A DNA stretch of 64,000 bases from Merluccius polli (taxonomy: Eukaryota > Chordata > Actinopteri > Gadiformes > Merlucciidae). The first letter of the stretch is position 1. The number at the start of each line of letters is the position of its first letter. The position numbers and the translations under genes are program-made. The stretch spans positions 16,004 to 80,003 of the forward strand of contig JAOPHQ010006621.1 in the NCBI GenBank assembly GCA_030340625.1, written 5' to 3'. Under the pieces are notes generated by a model. It saw only the letters and a program-made list of their open reading frames with translations, did not search any database and had not been told where the DNA came from. Below, piece by piece: positions 47,523 through 59,026 of this stretch.

Positions 47523-47528
47523 CTTTTA

Positions 47529-49726
47529 TCTGGAATAGTCCCTTCACTTTTCAAAACTGCCGCTGTCACCCCCATATTAAAGAAACCCAGCTCAGACCCC
47601 AACAACTACAGTAACCTCCGCCCCATCTCTAACCTACCTTTCATTTCCAAAATTCTCGAAAAGACTGTCGCCTCCCAACTTCACTCCCACTTATCCCTCC
47701 ACTCACTCTACGAGCCTTTCCAGTCTGGTTTCCGCCCCCGTCACAGCACAGAGAGCGCTCTAATCAAAATCTCCAACGATCTCCTCATTACAGCTGACTC
47801 TGGTTCTGTCTCCATCCTCATCCTCCTCGATCTGAGTGCAGCCTTCGACACCATCTCACACCCCATCCTTCTCAGTAGACTCTCCTCCATTGGCCTCTCC
47901 CACACTCCCCTCAGTTGGTTCCACTCCTACCTCACAGGCCGCACCCAGTTCGTACAGCTCAAATCTTTCACTTCAAATCCCTCCCCAGTCACTACCGGTG
48001 TGCCCCAGGGATCTGTCCTGGGGCCTCTTCTATTCATCATCTATCTCCTCCCCCTCGGTCACATCCTCCGCAAATTCAATATCCAGTTCCACTGCTTCGC
48101 GGATGACACCCAGCTCCAGTGGCGTCAGTTTGGTTTTAGAAGTGGTGGGGACAATAACCATAAGCTTGAGTGTGGTTTGAAAAGTGCTGGGGACCCTTAT
48201 GTAAGCTATTCATCCATTCAACACTGCATTACAATATGCTTTACATTCGGCGCGATTGTCAACGGGAGCACCGGACCCGCCAGCCGCGGACCCAGCACCG
48301 GACCCGCGGACCCGGCCGCGGACTCAGCCGCAGACCCGAGTCCACACACAGCCCGTGTGCATGCTGTGAGGATGTCATCGTGCGCGCCTATCGCATGATT
48401 TAGACTTAACGGTTTCGGCAGACAACCCGATCTCATCCCAACTTGTAATATACCGACGATTTGTCACGCCCCTAGACGTCTGATACTGACGCCAAAGGTA
48501 CCCTCCCGCGTCTGTGTGAAACGATCTGGGTTCTCCTAAACCCGTTCGCGGTGGTAAGAGACGAGCAGAGTCTACAGCGTCCGCTCGCAGAGCAGAGTCT
48601 ACAGCGTCCGCAGTCTACTGTGAAACAATTCACTCCAAAAAGGGTTATGGTTAGGGTTATGGTTAGGGTTAGCGTAATCTATCACCATGACCGGGTTATT
48701 ATTGGAGTGAATGGACGCTGTAGACTGCTCTGCGAGCGGACGCTGTAGTTGGGATGAGAACGGGCTGCGGTTGAGTATGTGGGGATTTTTTCGGTCGCAA
48801 TTGGGTTGCACATTTTTAAAAGTGGTGGGGACAAAATTCAAATTATAAATAGTGGTGGGGACATGTCCCCCCCGTCCCCCCCGTAATCGACGCCTATGCC
48901 CAGCTCTACCTTTCCTGCAAACCAAATTCCTCACTCCCACCCCCTCCCTCACCTCTTGTCTCTCTGAATTAAAAACCTGGTTCACCTCAAACTTCCTTAA
49001 ATTAAACTGCAATAAAACTGAAATCCTCCTCCTCGGCACCAAATCCACCCTAGCTAAAGTCAATACCTTCTCTCTCACCATCGACAGCTCCTCAGTTTCC
49101 CCCTCCCCTCAGGTAAAGAGCTTGGGTGTCATCCTCGATAGCACACTTTCCTTCCACTCTCACATCAACACCATTACCCGCACTGCATATTTCCATCTCC
49201 GCAACATCAACAGACTCCGCCCCTCCCACACCCCCCCACACCACCACCATCCTTGTTCACAGCCTCGTCACCTCCCGTCTGAACTACTGCAATTCTCTCC
49301 TCTTCGGCCTCCCTCACAAGTCCCTCCGTAAACTCCAACTGGTCCAAAACTCTGCCGTCATCACATAGACCCCCTCATACCATCACATCACCCCTGTCCT
49401 CCAGCACCTCCACTGGCTCCCTGTAACACACCGCATCAACTACAAACTCCTCCTGTTCACATTCATGGCCATCCACAACCTCGCCCCTCCCTACCTGTCT
49501 GACCTCCTGCACATCACCATCCCCACTCGTTCCCTTAGATCCTCCTCCTCCATCCACCTCTCTGTGGCCCCTGCCCGCCTCAGCACTATGGGGGGCAGAG
49601 CCTTCAGTCGCTCTGCTCCCCAGCTCTGGAACACTTTACCTCCCGACCTCCGGAACTGTGACTCTCTCCCCGTTTTTAAATCACGACTCAAAACCCACCT
49701 GTTCCGGACTGCCTACTCCCTCTAAC
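47529..49726 (+). pseudogene. L2-like LINE reverse transcriptase and C-terminus
   Basis: RT motifs in order: PISNLPFISKILEK, FQSGFRPRHSTESAL, LLDLSAAFDTI (motif A), GVPQGSVLGPLLF (motif B) and FADDTQL (FADD box, about 48095). A hAT (48117-48898) splits the gene directly after this box. The thumb and C-terminal part (LKTWFTSNFLKLN, LGVILDSTLSF, LNYCNSLLFG, PVFKSRLKTHLF) follows in 48899-49726, with a frameshift near 49225 and a stop near 49366. Confidence 0.85.
48117..48898. mobile_element. hAT (CAGTGGCGTC/GACGCCTATG ends), copy 2
   Basis: Duplication CCCAGCTC at 48109-48116 and 48899-48906. Inverted relative to copy 1 at 17090-18035. Contains GCGATTGTCAACGGG, telomere-like GGGTTA repeats (about 48640-48670) and an internal duplication of a TCTACAGCGTCCG unit. 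Confidence 0.88.
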
Positions 49727-49850
49727 CTCCATGCTTCCTGCCATAGTTGCCCTATTTATTTTATCTTATTACGTTGATCCTTTCTTTACCATGTCTATTT
49801 TATCTTGTGCTTTGTATATTTTCATTGTGTGATTTTAATTAGGGCCACGG

Positions 49851-50080
49851 GGCAATCGCACCGAGCACTGGCCCCTACAACTAAAAATGAAGGGACCCCG
49901 AGCGCTATTGTTATACTGTGGATTTTTTCTTATCTTTATTGAGTGTGCCTGAAAGAGCACACTATATACTATCCACCGGGCTTATTATTGAGTGTGCCTG
50001 AAAGAGCACACTATATACTATCCACCGGGCTTATTGAGTGTGCCTGAAAGAGCACACTATATACTATCCACCGGAATCCG
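49851..50080. repeat. Hairpin-module repeat, locus 1
   Basis: A module with CCACGGGGCAATCGCACCGAG is followed by TTGTTATACTGTGGATT and three ~45-bp units of GAGTGTGCCTGAAAGAGCACA plus CTATATACTATCCACCGG. Each unit can form a stem (AGTGTGC with GCACACT). The array sits in the 3' UTR of the L2-like LINE. Confidence 0.8.
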
Positions 50081-50640
50081 TGTATCATTCGTTCTTTCCA
50101 TTTTCAATTGGCAATCAAAAACCAAATAATGAAAAATTGACTGGTTATTTTTTTTTATTATAACACCAACAACGAAAACATGCCTGGTTTTTCATATTTC
50201 AATTTTAGGCTCAGATCAAAAATACGAAATTGGAAAAACGGGCACCAGGACAGAATTTAATTTGAATATTTAATTGGTCGGGGTTTACGTGACGTAAGAA
50301 GCACTAGCAAACGATCAATCAATCAGGCCATGGAGACTTATGTTTTGTTTCGAGTCAAAGCGTGTTACTGTAAAGGAGGAGGACATGACAGTCGGAAAAA
50401 TCAGCAGGATATAAATTTATATAGATATAAATTTTCTCAAAGAAACTTTTCTGTGAAATTGCACTGTACTTTTAACCACAAAACGTAGCCTAGCCTATAT
50501 TTTGCATAAACCTATCGCTCTACTGGCATAATAATCTAGTCTTTTATTTTGTTTTGTTATAGTTACATTATATGCGGTCTCTCTCTGCCATAGTTTTAAT
50601 TGTTTTTTATTTGGCTTGGTTGTTGTTTTACCTTTTGATG
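50081..50640. other. AT-rich DNA within the LINE 3' region
   Basis: No gene. TTTTAATT occurs on both sides of 49850-50590, but the segment has no matching ends. Confidence 0.3.
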
Positions 50641-50754
50641 ATTTTGACATTGTTTGTATCTATTTATCTATTTGCACATTTGTAGCACTTTGAGGTCATT
50701 TATTTGATGTAAAGTGCATTTATCATTATTATTACTATTATTTACTTTCTCAAA

Positions 50755-52828
50755 GGTTCATGGCTCCAGTGTCTATATCACTGATGACACCAATGTTGCC
50801 ATATTTCCTGGAAATTATGGTCACTTCAGCACTCTTGACCTCATAGTAAGGGGGCATTATGAAGTGCATGGAGAGAGCGACGCTGTGGGGGAGCCATCCA
50901 GTGTGCCTGGACCACTGAACCCTACCCGCTTCTCCTTCCGCCGCCCACCCAGTGCTGCTGCGGGTTCAGCTTTAACTGCAAGGCCTTCTCCAAGAGCACC
51001 CGTGGCAAAGACATTCCAAAGGTGACCAAATACTTTAACACAGAGGCGCATCAGGCTAATATGAGAGTGCATCTATCTATCTATCTATCTAGAATGTACA
51101 ATGAATTTTAAAAATATTTTCATCTTCAGGACCGTCTTCATTGCTGATGTTGTGGACGGCAGATTGGAAACAAGCAAAACCCTGACAGTTCGATTCTCAG
51201 AATTTGAGGCATCTGTCATGGCCATCACAAGTAAAGTAAATGATGCCCTTGAACAAGAGGATTCGTTCATCCTTACGGATGGTCAGGGAAAACAGATTTT
51301 GGATACAGAGGGAGCCAGAGGTAAATCAATAAATAAAAATCAGTATTTATAACCCTCTGGTTTTAATAAAACTACTTTTTTACCCTTTTTTCTGAAAAAT
51401 TGTATACTTTATGTACTACTAAATCAACTATTTTCTTTTCAGGATCAGCGTTTTGGAAGCAAAATGCAAGGAAAGTTTGTGCTGTGAAGGAAGGAGATTT
51501 GCAACAGTTACAAGGAAGCAAAAGAAGAAGACTGAGGTATGTAAACTTGATTTGTCAATCATCATGATGGCATAGTATGGATATTCTCCTTAATCAACAA
51601 GTGAAGAGGACCTTCTTTGTGAGAATTTTTGCCAATATAGGCCATACAAGTCTCTGGAATTTCCATTTCATGAGTTAGGATCACTATGATTACATTAACT
51701 TATAGATTTTGATTAATTATAATCAACTCATAATAAGATCATTGGAAGTTGCAATGGTGGAGTTATTGCATTTAGAATGCTGGATTTGAAATATGACACA
51801 CAGGCACCAGCAGGCCCGTATTAAGACAATGTGGTGCCCCTGGGCACTATACTCACAGGTCCCCCCCCCCCCCCCCCCCCCCCATCCAGGCCCGGCGCTA
51901 GGTAAATTGGCGATTGTTGAGCTGGGGGGGGGGGGGGGGGGGGTGCTGGCGGAACATTTCGGTTGCGTGATTGTTGGGGGGGGGGGGGGGGGGGGGGCGC
52001 TAGCGGAACATTTTGGTTGCGCGATTGTTGAGCGGGGGGGGGGGGGGGGGGGGGGGGTGCTAGTGCGCGATTGTCAACGGGGGGCGCCCCAATATATATA
52101 TTTTTTTAAGCTTGTGGTGCCCCCCGAGTGCTTGGTGCCCCTGGGCACTGGCCCAAGTGCCCTTATGGATAATCCGGCCCTGGGCACCAGGACTAAACAA
52201 CTGGTTACAATAATTTATTTATATACAATACTTTATTTTATTGGTTAGGATTTTGCTGAGACCAAGTAGGTTATAACATGTTTATTTTGCCTGTTTTTCA
52301 GTCGGCGGGATGATAATGGTCTAGATGCAGTGTTCGATACAATTGAAGAGGTGGTCCTGGCAGCACAGGGTCTTCAGGAGGTGTCAACTACAATTAAGGA
52401 GCTGACAAACCTGGCAAGTTCCAACCGAAGAACAACAGTGTCTTTGACAGAGGATGAAGCAGCAGCTGTTAAAAATGCCTTCGCCTGTGTCGTCTGCAAG
52501 GGTAAATGAAAAGTTTTGTCTTCTGTAGGCAGATGTCAGTGCAACTCATGTACCCATGTCCATGAAGAAAGTAGACCCCGACGCTATAAATAATGTAACC
52601 ACTTATGCAATTACTGTATTCTTAAAAAAAAAGAAAATCTAATTTGCAGGTCCGGTGGTTGAGCCCATGGTTTCATCGTGTTGCCATAGCATTGTTGGCT
52701 CCAGGAGCTGCATTGAACAATGTCAGCAAAATTCTGCACTTTGCCCAAAATGCCGAGCGGATGATTTTGACAACAATATACAAAAACTCACTGGACTGTC
52801 TGATGCACTGGCTGCACTGGAAAACTAG
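50755..52828 (+). CDS. RING-like zinc-finger protein of a teleost multigene family (5' part missing)
   Basis: Exons: about 50755-51021, 51130-51320, 51443-51536, 52302-52501 and 52650-52828, all GT-AG with consistent phases, stop at 52826-52828. The first exon reads YITDDTNVAIFPGNYGHF. A central segment with SEGARGSAFWKQNARK-like order (EGARG, SAFWKQNARK) precedes a basic patch SKRRRLRSRRDDNG, then a helical EEVVLAAQGLQEV region. The C-terminus has a Cys/His cluster (CVVCKG, SSCCH, CPKCR) resembling a divergent RING finger. I recall similar proteins as numerous in fish. The function is unknown. Upstream exons are not visible because the L2-like LINE ends about 10 bp before the first exon. Confidence 0.6.
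51812..52182. mobile_element. hAT MITE with poly-G units in an intron
   Basis: Duplication GGCACCAG at 51804-51811 and 52183-52190. Ends CAGGCCCGTATTAAG and ATAATCCGGCCCTG. The interior has four long G or C runs separated by GCGATTGTTGAGC and GCTAGCGGAACATT units. It lies in the intron between exons 3 and 4 of the RING-like gene. Confidence 0.85.
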
Positions 52829-53756
52829 CCTGGCAAGCCAGACCTACATCAGAAAGATGTAAGGTCTGGCTCAGCTCCATTGGCAGTGTGAACGGTTGTC
52901 TTTCAAGTTCCCTCTGCACGCAGTAGGATAGCGCTACAACCAATCAGATTTCCTCTTTTCGAGGAAAGACTTCAGTGCCGTTCTTTGTTCTTTTCTCTTT
53001 CTTTTTATAACAACTCAAAAGGTTAGACTCGAAATCCAGTCTTAACTGTTCCTAGCGCCAAAATCTGCCCCATTGAAACCCATTAAAACCACTTTTTTTG
53101 GTCCCACGTTTATCCTAACATAAATTAATGCATTCCTTGATGTTAGGGTTTCATTTTGGACCTCTGGCTATAGACTTGTAATTTTTCTATTTGTCCACCA
53201 GATGGCGCATTTCCCCCGATTCAAAGCATGCTGCACTTCCTACTGTTTTCTGCCAGGGAAGTGTGTGTGCTATTGATGATATTGATGTTATTGACCCATC
53301 TCAGGGCCTAATAACAATAATTAGCAAATACTCATTGAAATGTATTTTATGGAAATTATTTTAGGGTTTTTTTTGTTTTTTGGATAGAAAACAGCGGAAT
53401 TACATAAAATTATTGGCATATAAAGGGTTAATAACCCAAAAAACAGAATATTTTTTTGATATGTATATTTCAGGCTGAAGTAGTTCTAAAAGACTGATGT
53501 GTTTAAAGTCGAAAAAAATCTCAATATATACTATTTTTATAGCAGCTTATGGGAACAAGCCACGTTTTGGCTTTAGGAACATCCACGACGTAAATAAGTT
53601 AAGAACACTTAAGGGTTAGGCCACTCAAAGAGATTTTACTTTGCCGCCTTGCAGTTATAGCTTACTCTGCCTTAAGTTACTGTTGTTGTCACACACACAC
53701 ACACACACACAATACTGGAATAAAAAAGCCTGAGCTGTCAAATATTGTTTAGTACA

Positions 53757-53813
<57 letters not shown>
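52829..53813. other. Unassigned spacer with CA and TA microsatellites
   Basis: Contains a short palindromic repeat (AAGGTCTGGCT with AGCCAGACCT, 52842-52872), a (CA)n tract near 53691-53710 and (TA)n at 53763-53810. No gene was recognised. Confidence 0.4.
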
Positions 53814-53815
<2 letters not shown>

Positions 53816-53925
53816 GGGTGTATACAGAAATTCTTAAGTTGAATTACTACCTTTTACTACCTTCACAATATGTTTTACTACCAGCACGACTTCAAGCTGC
53901 AACTGTCGCAGCGTAAAGTGTGAAG

Positions 53926-54979
53926 TAGAGCCCGACCGATATGGGATTTTTAAGGCCGATACCGATACAAATATTTGATGATTTAAAAATCCGATATTCC
54001 GATATATCGGCCGATATATATATTTAAAAAATAAATTCCAGAAACACGCAACAAAACATAAACAGATTTCCCTAACATTAGTTATATGTAGTTATTTATG
54101 AGTCCTCACTAAAATAATAGGATAATGCAGTGAACACACTTCACTGATGGGTCACACCGCAAGCAACATGAGCAGCAGGGGGTGCTGTGGCTGCTGGCCG
54201 CTGGCTGCCGTCGCCAGGGGGGCGGGGCTTCAAGCAGCACTGCAGACAGTTCGGTTGCCCCCATTGCAATATCAAGTTTGTAGTAGAGCTATTCGGCAGG
54301 CCGGCGTGACAAGCATGTTCAAATAACAATTTACACGTTTCCCCTGTTTATTATTTAGTAATCAAAATAACAGAAATGGAGATAAAGCATTATAAAGTGC
54401 AAAACACACTGCCGCCACGGCGCGTCTATGATACAAGTGCCGCCCGTAGCACCCATAGGAATATAGTCGTCTCCAGAGCAGAAGGAAAACTAAAGAAAAG
54501 AAAAAAGCGCCTTTTCGGCGGCACTTGATGCGCGGCGACGCTGTGAAATAGGACAGTGGCGTGAAGTGTAGCGGGTTGCTGCTTCGCACCGACGCCGCTC
54601 ATTTGCATGAAGTTAAACTAATTTCAACTCTCCGCGTCGCTCTGGACGCTGGCATCGCGCTGCTCGCTGCCGCCGTCGCGCTGCTCGCTGCCGCCGCGGC
54701 GCCGGCCGCTCCTCGTCGGCAGCGATCATTGAAAATGAAGGACTGCCGGCCGCTTTTGCTGCTCATGTCGCTCGCGGTCGTGGATAACTCGTTCGCTCTG
54801 CCCGACTCTGGCTGGATCAGCCGGTTGTAGGGTTTGTGGCGTTATAACATGGTTGAAGGGTTTCGTCCGTTTTTTTAAATATTCATTTATCGGCCATTAT
54901 AAATGCCGATACCGATAGTTTGGAAAATGCCTAATATCGGCCGATAATATCGGCCCGCCGATATATCGGTCGGGCTCTA
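53926..54979. mobile_element. hAT MITE (TAGAGCCCGACCGATAT ends)
   Basis: Perfect 8-bp duplication GTGTGAAG at 53918-53925 and 54980-54987. Ends TAGAGCCCGACCGATAT and ATATCGGTCGGGCTCTA, with more GCCGATA/TATCGGC repeats inside. GC-rich centre, no transposase. Confidence 0.9.
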
Positions 54980-55199
54980 GTGTGAAGTAAAGTGACGAGT
55001 AAAGTAATGAAATATCTTTCAACCAAATTTCTAAGTGGTTCAATTGGGGCCTTGAAAAAAGAGGAAGAAACTAGATAATAATAAAGTGCAACTTTACACT
55101 GTAATAACAACATTTAATGAGGTAATTATACTTCACTGGACACAACAACTGGCCGACACAGAGAGAGAGAGAGACACCTGACATAACCATCCTCCAAAA

Positions 55200-55982
55200 A
55201 ACGAATATGTATATCCATCCGTTTTTTTTTTGAGGATTGGTTGAGGCTCTCGTCAAACATTAGGACGAACGGCCCGGCATCACCAGTTGCTTCTTGAAAT
55301 ATGGCGCAATACCAAATTTGATCATGTAAGAGGTCTTATCCTTGCCTAAAGCAAAGGATTTGGCTATCTCGGAGTCTGGGAACATATGTTGAAAGAGCTC
55401 TCCAATGCCGTCGCTGGAACGGAACGAGTGGTGTTTTGTTGCCAAGTCTAAACACCACAATACCTCAGCTTGGGAGGCGCGCGCAATAGTAACACACCGC
55501 GGACCTACGGCCGACGGGAGGGGGCACGCGCGATTGTAACACTCCGGCCGACGGGGGGGGGGGGGGGGCGGGGGGGTGCGCGCAATAGTAACACACCACG
55601 GACCTACGGCCGACGGGGGGGGGGGGGGGGCACGCACGATTGTAATACTCCGGCCGACGGGGGGGGCGCGCAATAGTAACACCGCGGACCTACGACCGGC
55701 GGGGGGGGGGGGGGGGGGGGGGGGACAAATATGCATCCGGCTCTTTAAAGACTTTCCGCTCGCGCTGTCGGCTGGCCGCGCGGCTTCACGTTGCGCTCCC
55801 CGTGTGAAGTGACGGGCGGAGGAGCGCAATTCAGATTTTTCAACCGCCGCGTCAAAAAGATGTAAACAGTTCTCAACTCTTCCAATGGCTCCCACGAGCG
55901 CGCGCATGCGTTCGACGAGCACGGAAGCGTCAGTGCCACGGGCGTGTGCCCACTTGTTGTGCCGCCTGACAGAATGCTGCAT
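55200..55982 (-). pseudogene. hAT transposase N-terminal fragment
   Basis: After a basic stretch the minus strand reads AEVLWCLDLATKHHSF, GELFQHMFPDSEIAKSF and KDKTSYMIKFGIAPYFK, blocks I know from a hAT transposase family common in fish. The expected VLMFDESLN block follows in another frame (near 55230-55260), so there is a frameshift. A poly-G minisatellite (55478-55726) has expanded inside the coding region. Non-functional. Confidence 0.7.
55478..55726. repeat. Poly-G minisatellite inside a hAT transposase
   Basis: About five irregular units of GCGCAATAGTAACACCGC, GGACCTACGGCCGACGG and G runs alternate with GCGATTGTAACACTCCGGCC variants. The unit is the same as at 7050-7335. Confidence 0.85.
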
Positions 55983-56163
55983 CTTCTCTCTGCACGTAAA
56001 TTACACAAATTGAAAAACTCATAGGCCAAGTTCGATGGGGGTTCGAAAATTGACTACCTCGTCAGATGACGTTTAATACTTTTTACTACTTTTTACTGGC
56101 CTTAATTTGGGCTAATTTCATTTACTACCTTTCACTACCCTTTACAACCCCGCGGACACCCTG

Positions 56164-56577
56164 ATATTCTATCAGGAGAAAGAGAGTTCCAGAGCCGGAG
56201 GACGGCCACCAAGGGGGGTGGAGCCAGATGACCAGTTGTACCTGAGGGTGTTCAGGAGAAACTGGAACGAGCCCAGGAGAGAAGGACCATACAAAGTCAC
56301 CAATGCGACACCAACAGTCATCGAGGTGGAAGGGAGTTCCACCTGGTACCACCTCAACCACTGCAGAAAAGATGCTCAACCAAGGACGAGGGAGGAGCTC
56401 AAGAAGGAGCTGGGAGCATGTGCACCCAGCACTGAACGACCACCCCAGGACCAGAACCAGCCCGGACAGGAGCAACAGCCACATGATGATGCTGAGGCTG
56501 ACGAGCCTGCTACTGATCCTCTGCGGGTGTTGGCAAATTCCACAGACCCAGGGATGGATCCAGAGGAAGAGTGAAAC
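56164..56577 (+). pseudogene. ERV integrase C-terminal domain
   Basis: The open frame ends at 56574 (stop to 56577). It includes LYLRVFRRNW, GPYKVTNATPTV and STWYHLNHCRK, the SH3-like C-terminal DNA-binding fold of gammaretrovirus-type integrases. The zinc-binding and catalytic domains are missing, so it has no activity. Confidence 0.7.
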
Positions 56578-56668
56578 CACAACAACAGAGCAGACCTGGA
56601 CCAGCCAGGAATCAAGTGGTAACACTAGAGAAAGCATGAATGTGTTGCAAGAAAGGCCAGCCCTGAGA
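56481..56668 (+). pseudogene. ERV env 5' fragment (signal peptide)
   Basis: In another frame overlapping the integrase end, a methionine run and a hydrophobic stretch (LTSLLLILCGC) look like an envelope signal peptide. The pol/env overlap is typical of simple retroviruses. The fragment ends at the palindrome border. Confidence 0.5.
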
Positions 56669-56764
56669 TATAGGCTCTGTGCACAACTCGCGTGACGTAC
56701 TTCCGTTTTCCCCGGTTGTCGGCAGAAGAGTTTCCGGTTTTCTTCCTGCTTCACTACAACAGCG

Positions 56765-57337
56765 GTGAATATGAATCAAAACGAACAAATGAGAGCTGTA
56801 ACTGTACGAAAGAAGAAAAAAAATAACATGAGGGATGGATATAAGTTGCAGAAGGTTGTAGGGGGCTCAAATGAGCATTGTTGTGTGCCACTGTGTACTG
56901 GATCGAGTCGGTATAACACCGAACTCAGCTTCCACCGGTTTCCTAAACATACTGGCCACCGTACACAGTGGCTTCACAAGATCCGCAGAACCGGGTTTAC
57001 CATTACTCCGCATACAAAGGTCTGCAGCCGTCATTTCACCAAGGACCAGATCCGCACCACTGCAAAAGGAAGACGGTTTTTAACTGCCAACGCCATACCA
57101 ACCTTGTTCGAGTGGAACGCTTACAGCAACGAGTGTTTGGGAGCGCCGCACTCGTCCGACATCGAGTCCGGAACCTGGCCCGGCGGAGACCGAGGAGGAG
57201 ATTGTGGATATGGTCCCGATGCCCATAGACCACGATTACGTGGTCTATGGATTAATGATCTATGGTCTATATCTATGATCTATGGTCTATATACATTTCT
57301 AGTGAAATGTAATGTAAATGTTTATTTACTGGTATAA
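56765..57337 (+). pseudogene. THAP-domain protein, left-arm copy
   Basis: The frame encodes a THAP zinc finger (C2CH): CCVPLCTGSS, LSFHRFPKH, WLHKIRR, KVCSRHFTKDQ and the closing AIPTLFEW. THAP domains bind DNA in a sequence-specific way and occur in P-type and other transposases as well as host regulators. Compared with the right arm, about 13 bp are missing near 57130, so the C-terminal part is read in the wrong frame. No catalytic domain follows. Confidence 0.75.
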
Positions 57338-57613
57338 ATTTATGATGCAACATTGAATGTAGTGAGTTGATTTTTGGGTCCATTGAATGAGAAGTAGACT
57401 CAGCAGACATCCGGGCAGTATCAACAATACATTTATTCATATTCTGGTTACCTAACATTACCTTCGCCGATCTATACACACTTGAATTACACAAATAACA
57501 TAGTATGCAAAAAACACCAAAAGGTTCAAATATTGGCCACAAAGTGACAGTGAAAAACTGTGTGCTTCTCACCAGTAAGTAGCACACCTGCTGAGTGATT
57601 ATGACATCATAAA

Positions 57614-58320
57614 CTAGCATCTGTCATGAGTGAATAACTGCTGAAAACATGAAGTATTTTGTTCACATATGAAGTACATTACTTTGCACAAAATAGCATT
57701 CAAAACAGAAAATGTAACTTTGACAGACCTATGGTCTATATACATTAGAAATGTATATAGACCATAGATCATAGATATAGACCATAGATCATAGATCATA
57801 AATCCATAGACCACGTAATCGTGGTCTATGGGCATCGGGACCATATCCACAATCTCCTCCTCGGTCTCCGCCGGGCCAGGTTCCGGACTCGATGTCGGAC
57901 GAGTGCGGCGCTCCCAAACACCGGCCCGCGTCTTGTTGCTGTAACGGTGTGTTCCCACCAAACGCGATGACGCTTCATCGCGCGTCGAGATTACATGTAA
58001 AGTCAATGCAAACACGCGATTAGACGCGTCATCGCGCCGGGCGATGCGATGGACGCGATAGCGCGGCGCGATGGACGCGTTGGCCGCGAAAAATCGCTTC
58101 CATCGCGTCGCCCGGCGCGATGACGCTTCATCGCTCGAGTTGAAATAATTGAACTTTTGCGGCGAATTCGCGTGAAGACGCGCCGCGACAGCCAATCAGC
58201 TTTGAGATCGTCACCGACGTGCTGACGTACGGACGTACACAGTGTTGCACAATGATACATGTTTTATATGATATATTATATGATATTATATTATATATTG
58301 ACCATAATCAAAGTTGGGGG

Positions 58321-58363
<43 letters not shown>

Positions 58364-59026
58364 TCTTTTTTACTTCTTTTTTTTTAGCGATTGTTTTCCA
58401 CTGGATAACAACGAGGTTATGGCCGGCTATGAAGCACCAGTTCTGGGCAGAGCAGGTGGTTATCTCAGCCATGGTCGACGAGAGAATGAAATGGCGGAAG
58501 AAATGTTGTTGTTTGGGCGGGCTCGTCGCCCGATGCGATGCCGCGATGCCGCGATGAGGTGTTTTTTGGCATATTGGACCAGCGTCAAAACTGGAGCGTC
58601 TAGCGCGACGCGATTTCATTTTACGCGCGACTAAATCGCGTTCATCGCGTTTGGTGGGAACACAGCGTAAGCGTTCCACTCGAACAAGGTTGGTATGGCG
58701 TTGGCAGTTAAAAACCGTCTTCCTTTTGCAGTGGTGCGGATCTGGTCCTTGGTGAAATGACGGCTGCAGACCTTTGTATGCGGAGTAATGGTAAACCCGG
58801 TTCTGCGGATCTTGTGAAGCCACTGTGTACGGTGGCCAATATGTTTAGGAAACCGGTGGAAGCTGAGTTCGGTGTTATACCGACTCGATCCAGTACACAG
58901 TGGCACACAACAATGCTCATTTGAGCCCCCTACAACCTTCTGCAACTTATATCCATCCCTCATGTTATTTGTTTTCTTCTTTCGTACAGTTACAGCTCTC
59001 ATTTGTTCGTTTTGATTCATATTCAC
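57614..59026 (-). CDS. THAP-domain protein, right-arm copy (split by Harbinger)
   Basis: The same THAP finger lies on the minus strand from 59026. The frame runs to 58671, is interrupted by a Harbinger-type insert (57945-58667) and resumes at 57944 with an acidic stretch (AETEEEIVDMVPMPIDHDY) and a spacer-derived tail ending at 57614. This arm keeps the frame lost in the left arm, so it is probably closer to the original. With the insertion the protein would be broken. The role could be a transposon DNA-binding protein or a host THAP gene copy. Confidence 0.65.
57945..58667. mobile_element. PIF/Harbinger MITE (TGTGTTCCCACCAAACGC ends)
   Basis: Ends CGGTGTGTTCCCACC and GGTGGGAACACAGCG, with TAA on both sides (57942-57944, 58668-58670). 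The left palindrome arm is an unfilled copy of the same site, which confirms the limits. Subterminal DNA is rich in CGCGATG repeats, and a (CA)n tract lies at 58322-58361. Confidence 0.9.

Larger units (their letters stand above)
41960..50745 (+). mobile_element. L2-like LINE, nearly full length, split twice
   Basis: Endonuclease (42054-43443), RT (43530-43804 and 47529-48116) and C-terminus (48899-49726) lie in the right order. The 3' end near 50680-50745 has the TTTGAGGTCATTTATTTG / GTAAAGTGCATTTAT region and an ATT-rich tail. Insertions at 43805-47522 and 48117-48898 each have a target duplication. Frameshifts near 43440 and 49225 and a stop near 49366 make it non-functional. The 5' limit is approximate. 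Confidence 0.85.
53814..56163 (-). mobile_element. Degraded hAT with transposase remnant
   Basis: Begins CAGGGTGTATAC and ends GCGGACACCCTG. The flanks (ATATGTA, ATATTCTA) are only roughly alike because the left side is a TA microsatellite. It carries a minus-strand hAT transposase fragment, another hAT (53926-54979) and a poly-G minisatellite. Confidence 0.6.

Noticed and set aside
49838..50595. TTTTAATT on both sides of the hairpin modules as an 8-bp TSD
   Set aside because: The motif is AT-only and the enclosed segment has no matching inverted ends, so chance is likely.
54561..54830. 89-codon frame with an Ala-Leu rich stretch
   Set aside because: It lies within a non-coding hAT MITE and is made of repeats of GCTGCTCGCTGCCGCC. 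No domain.
58219..58634. Frames across the (CA)n tract in the Harbinger MITE
   Set aside because: Thr-His repeats from a microsatellite. No domain on either strand.
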